Assembly (NCBI GenBank): GCA_029876055.1
Contig: CM056874.1
Location: 2,604,001 to 2,668,000 of the forward strand
Origin: Madurella fahalii
Lineage: Eukaryota; Ascomycota; Sordariomycetes; Sordariales
Length of the DNA: 64,000 nucleotides
Direction: 5' to 3'
Positions within the stretch are counted from its first letter, which is position 1. Every line of letters begins with the position of its first letter. A model generated the notes under the pieces. The model was not told the DNA's origin, made no database searches, and saw nothing but the letters and a program-made list of their open reading frames with translations. Shown here one piece after another: positions 63,881 to 64,000 of this stretch. The position numbers were made by a program, and so were the translations under genes.

Positions 63881-64000
63881 CTTTGGCGATGCATATGAGA
63901 TCTGGAGGCGACGAAGGGGAAAGCGAACTACAGTCGATGCATCATGTTCGGAATCACTCCTGTATAGCTAGTTTGCACTAACTGATCGTATCAAGATTTA

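Overview
The window looks like accessory, repeat-rich DNA of a filamentous ascomycete (Pezizomycotina). Support: genes have short introns (about 45-180 bp) with GTRAGT donors and CTRAY branch sites. The gene families are fungal ones (HeLo-like, NACHT-TPR, ankyrin-kinase, CorA-like, DUF3435, HSPA12-type Hsp70). The transposon remnants carry TAG/TAA/TGA stops where a C-to-T change explains the break, as expected from repeat-induced point mutation (RIP). No operons, ribosome-binding sites or tRNAs were seen.

Layout. 1-8.8 kb is a transposon graveyard. It holds the gag-protease end of a minus-strand Ty3/gypsy element, and a Fot1/pogo transposase cut by nested LTR insertions; each dated insertion has a target-site duplication. 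8.9-10.6 kb is an intact membrane-protein ORF. 12.7-13.1 kb is a three-exon small secreted cysteine-rich protein with ACG where ATG is expected. 15.2-16.7 kb is a phosphotransferase-like pseudogene with a solo LTR inside its first exon. 18.6-20.6 kb is a three-exon gene with a nuclease-like (DUF7924-type) core.

21.6-37.6 kb resembles an allorecognition or NLR island: a short kinase-like ORF, an alpha/beta-hydrolase of the NLR-associated type, a pseudokinase with a possible HeLo-like N-terminus, a kinase-Sel1-ankyrin gene, a NACHT-TPR gene and a HeLo-like gene. Three neighbouring genes of the set (pseudokinase, ankyrin-kinase, NACHT-TPR) each show a single in-frame stop that a C-to-T change could create.

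38.5-46.7 kb is a second transposon block: a degenerate Copia element with both LTRs, then the 3' end and LTR of another element, itself cut by an LTR insertion with a target duplication, then further LTR copies. 48-64 kb holds an NmrA-like fragment, a five-exon CorA-like transporter, two divergently transcribed AIG1/P-loop GTPases, a truncated FAD oxidase, a DUF3435 (tyrosine-recombinase family) relic, an HSPA12-like Hsp70, an unknown fungal family and a possible HET-type fragment.

How it fits together: the NLR/HeLo/kinase/hydrolase set is typical of fungal non-self recognition. The transposons around it and the DUF3435 relic suggest a fast-changing, possibly once mobile, compartment. Functional statements are inferred from protein features read by eye; exon borders are predicted from splice motifs and reading frame.
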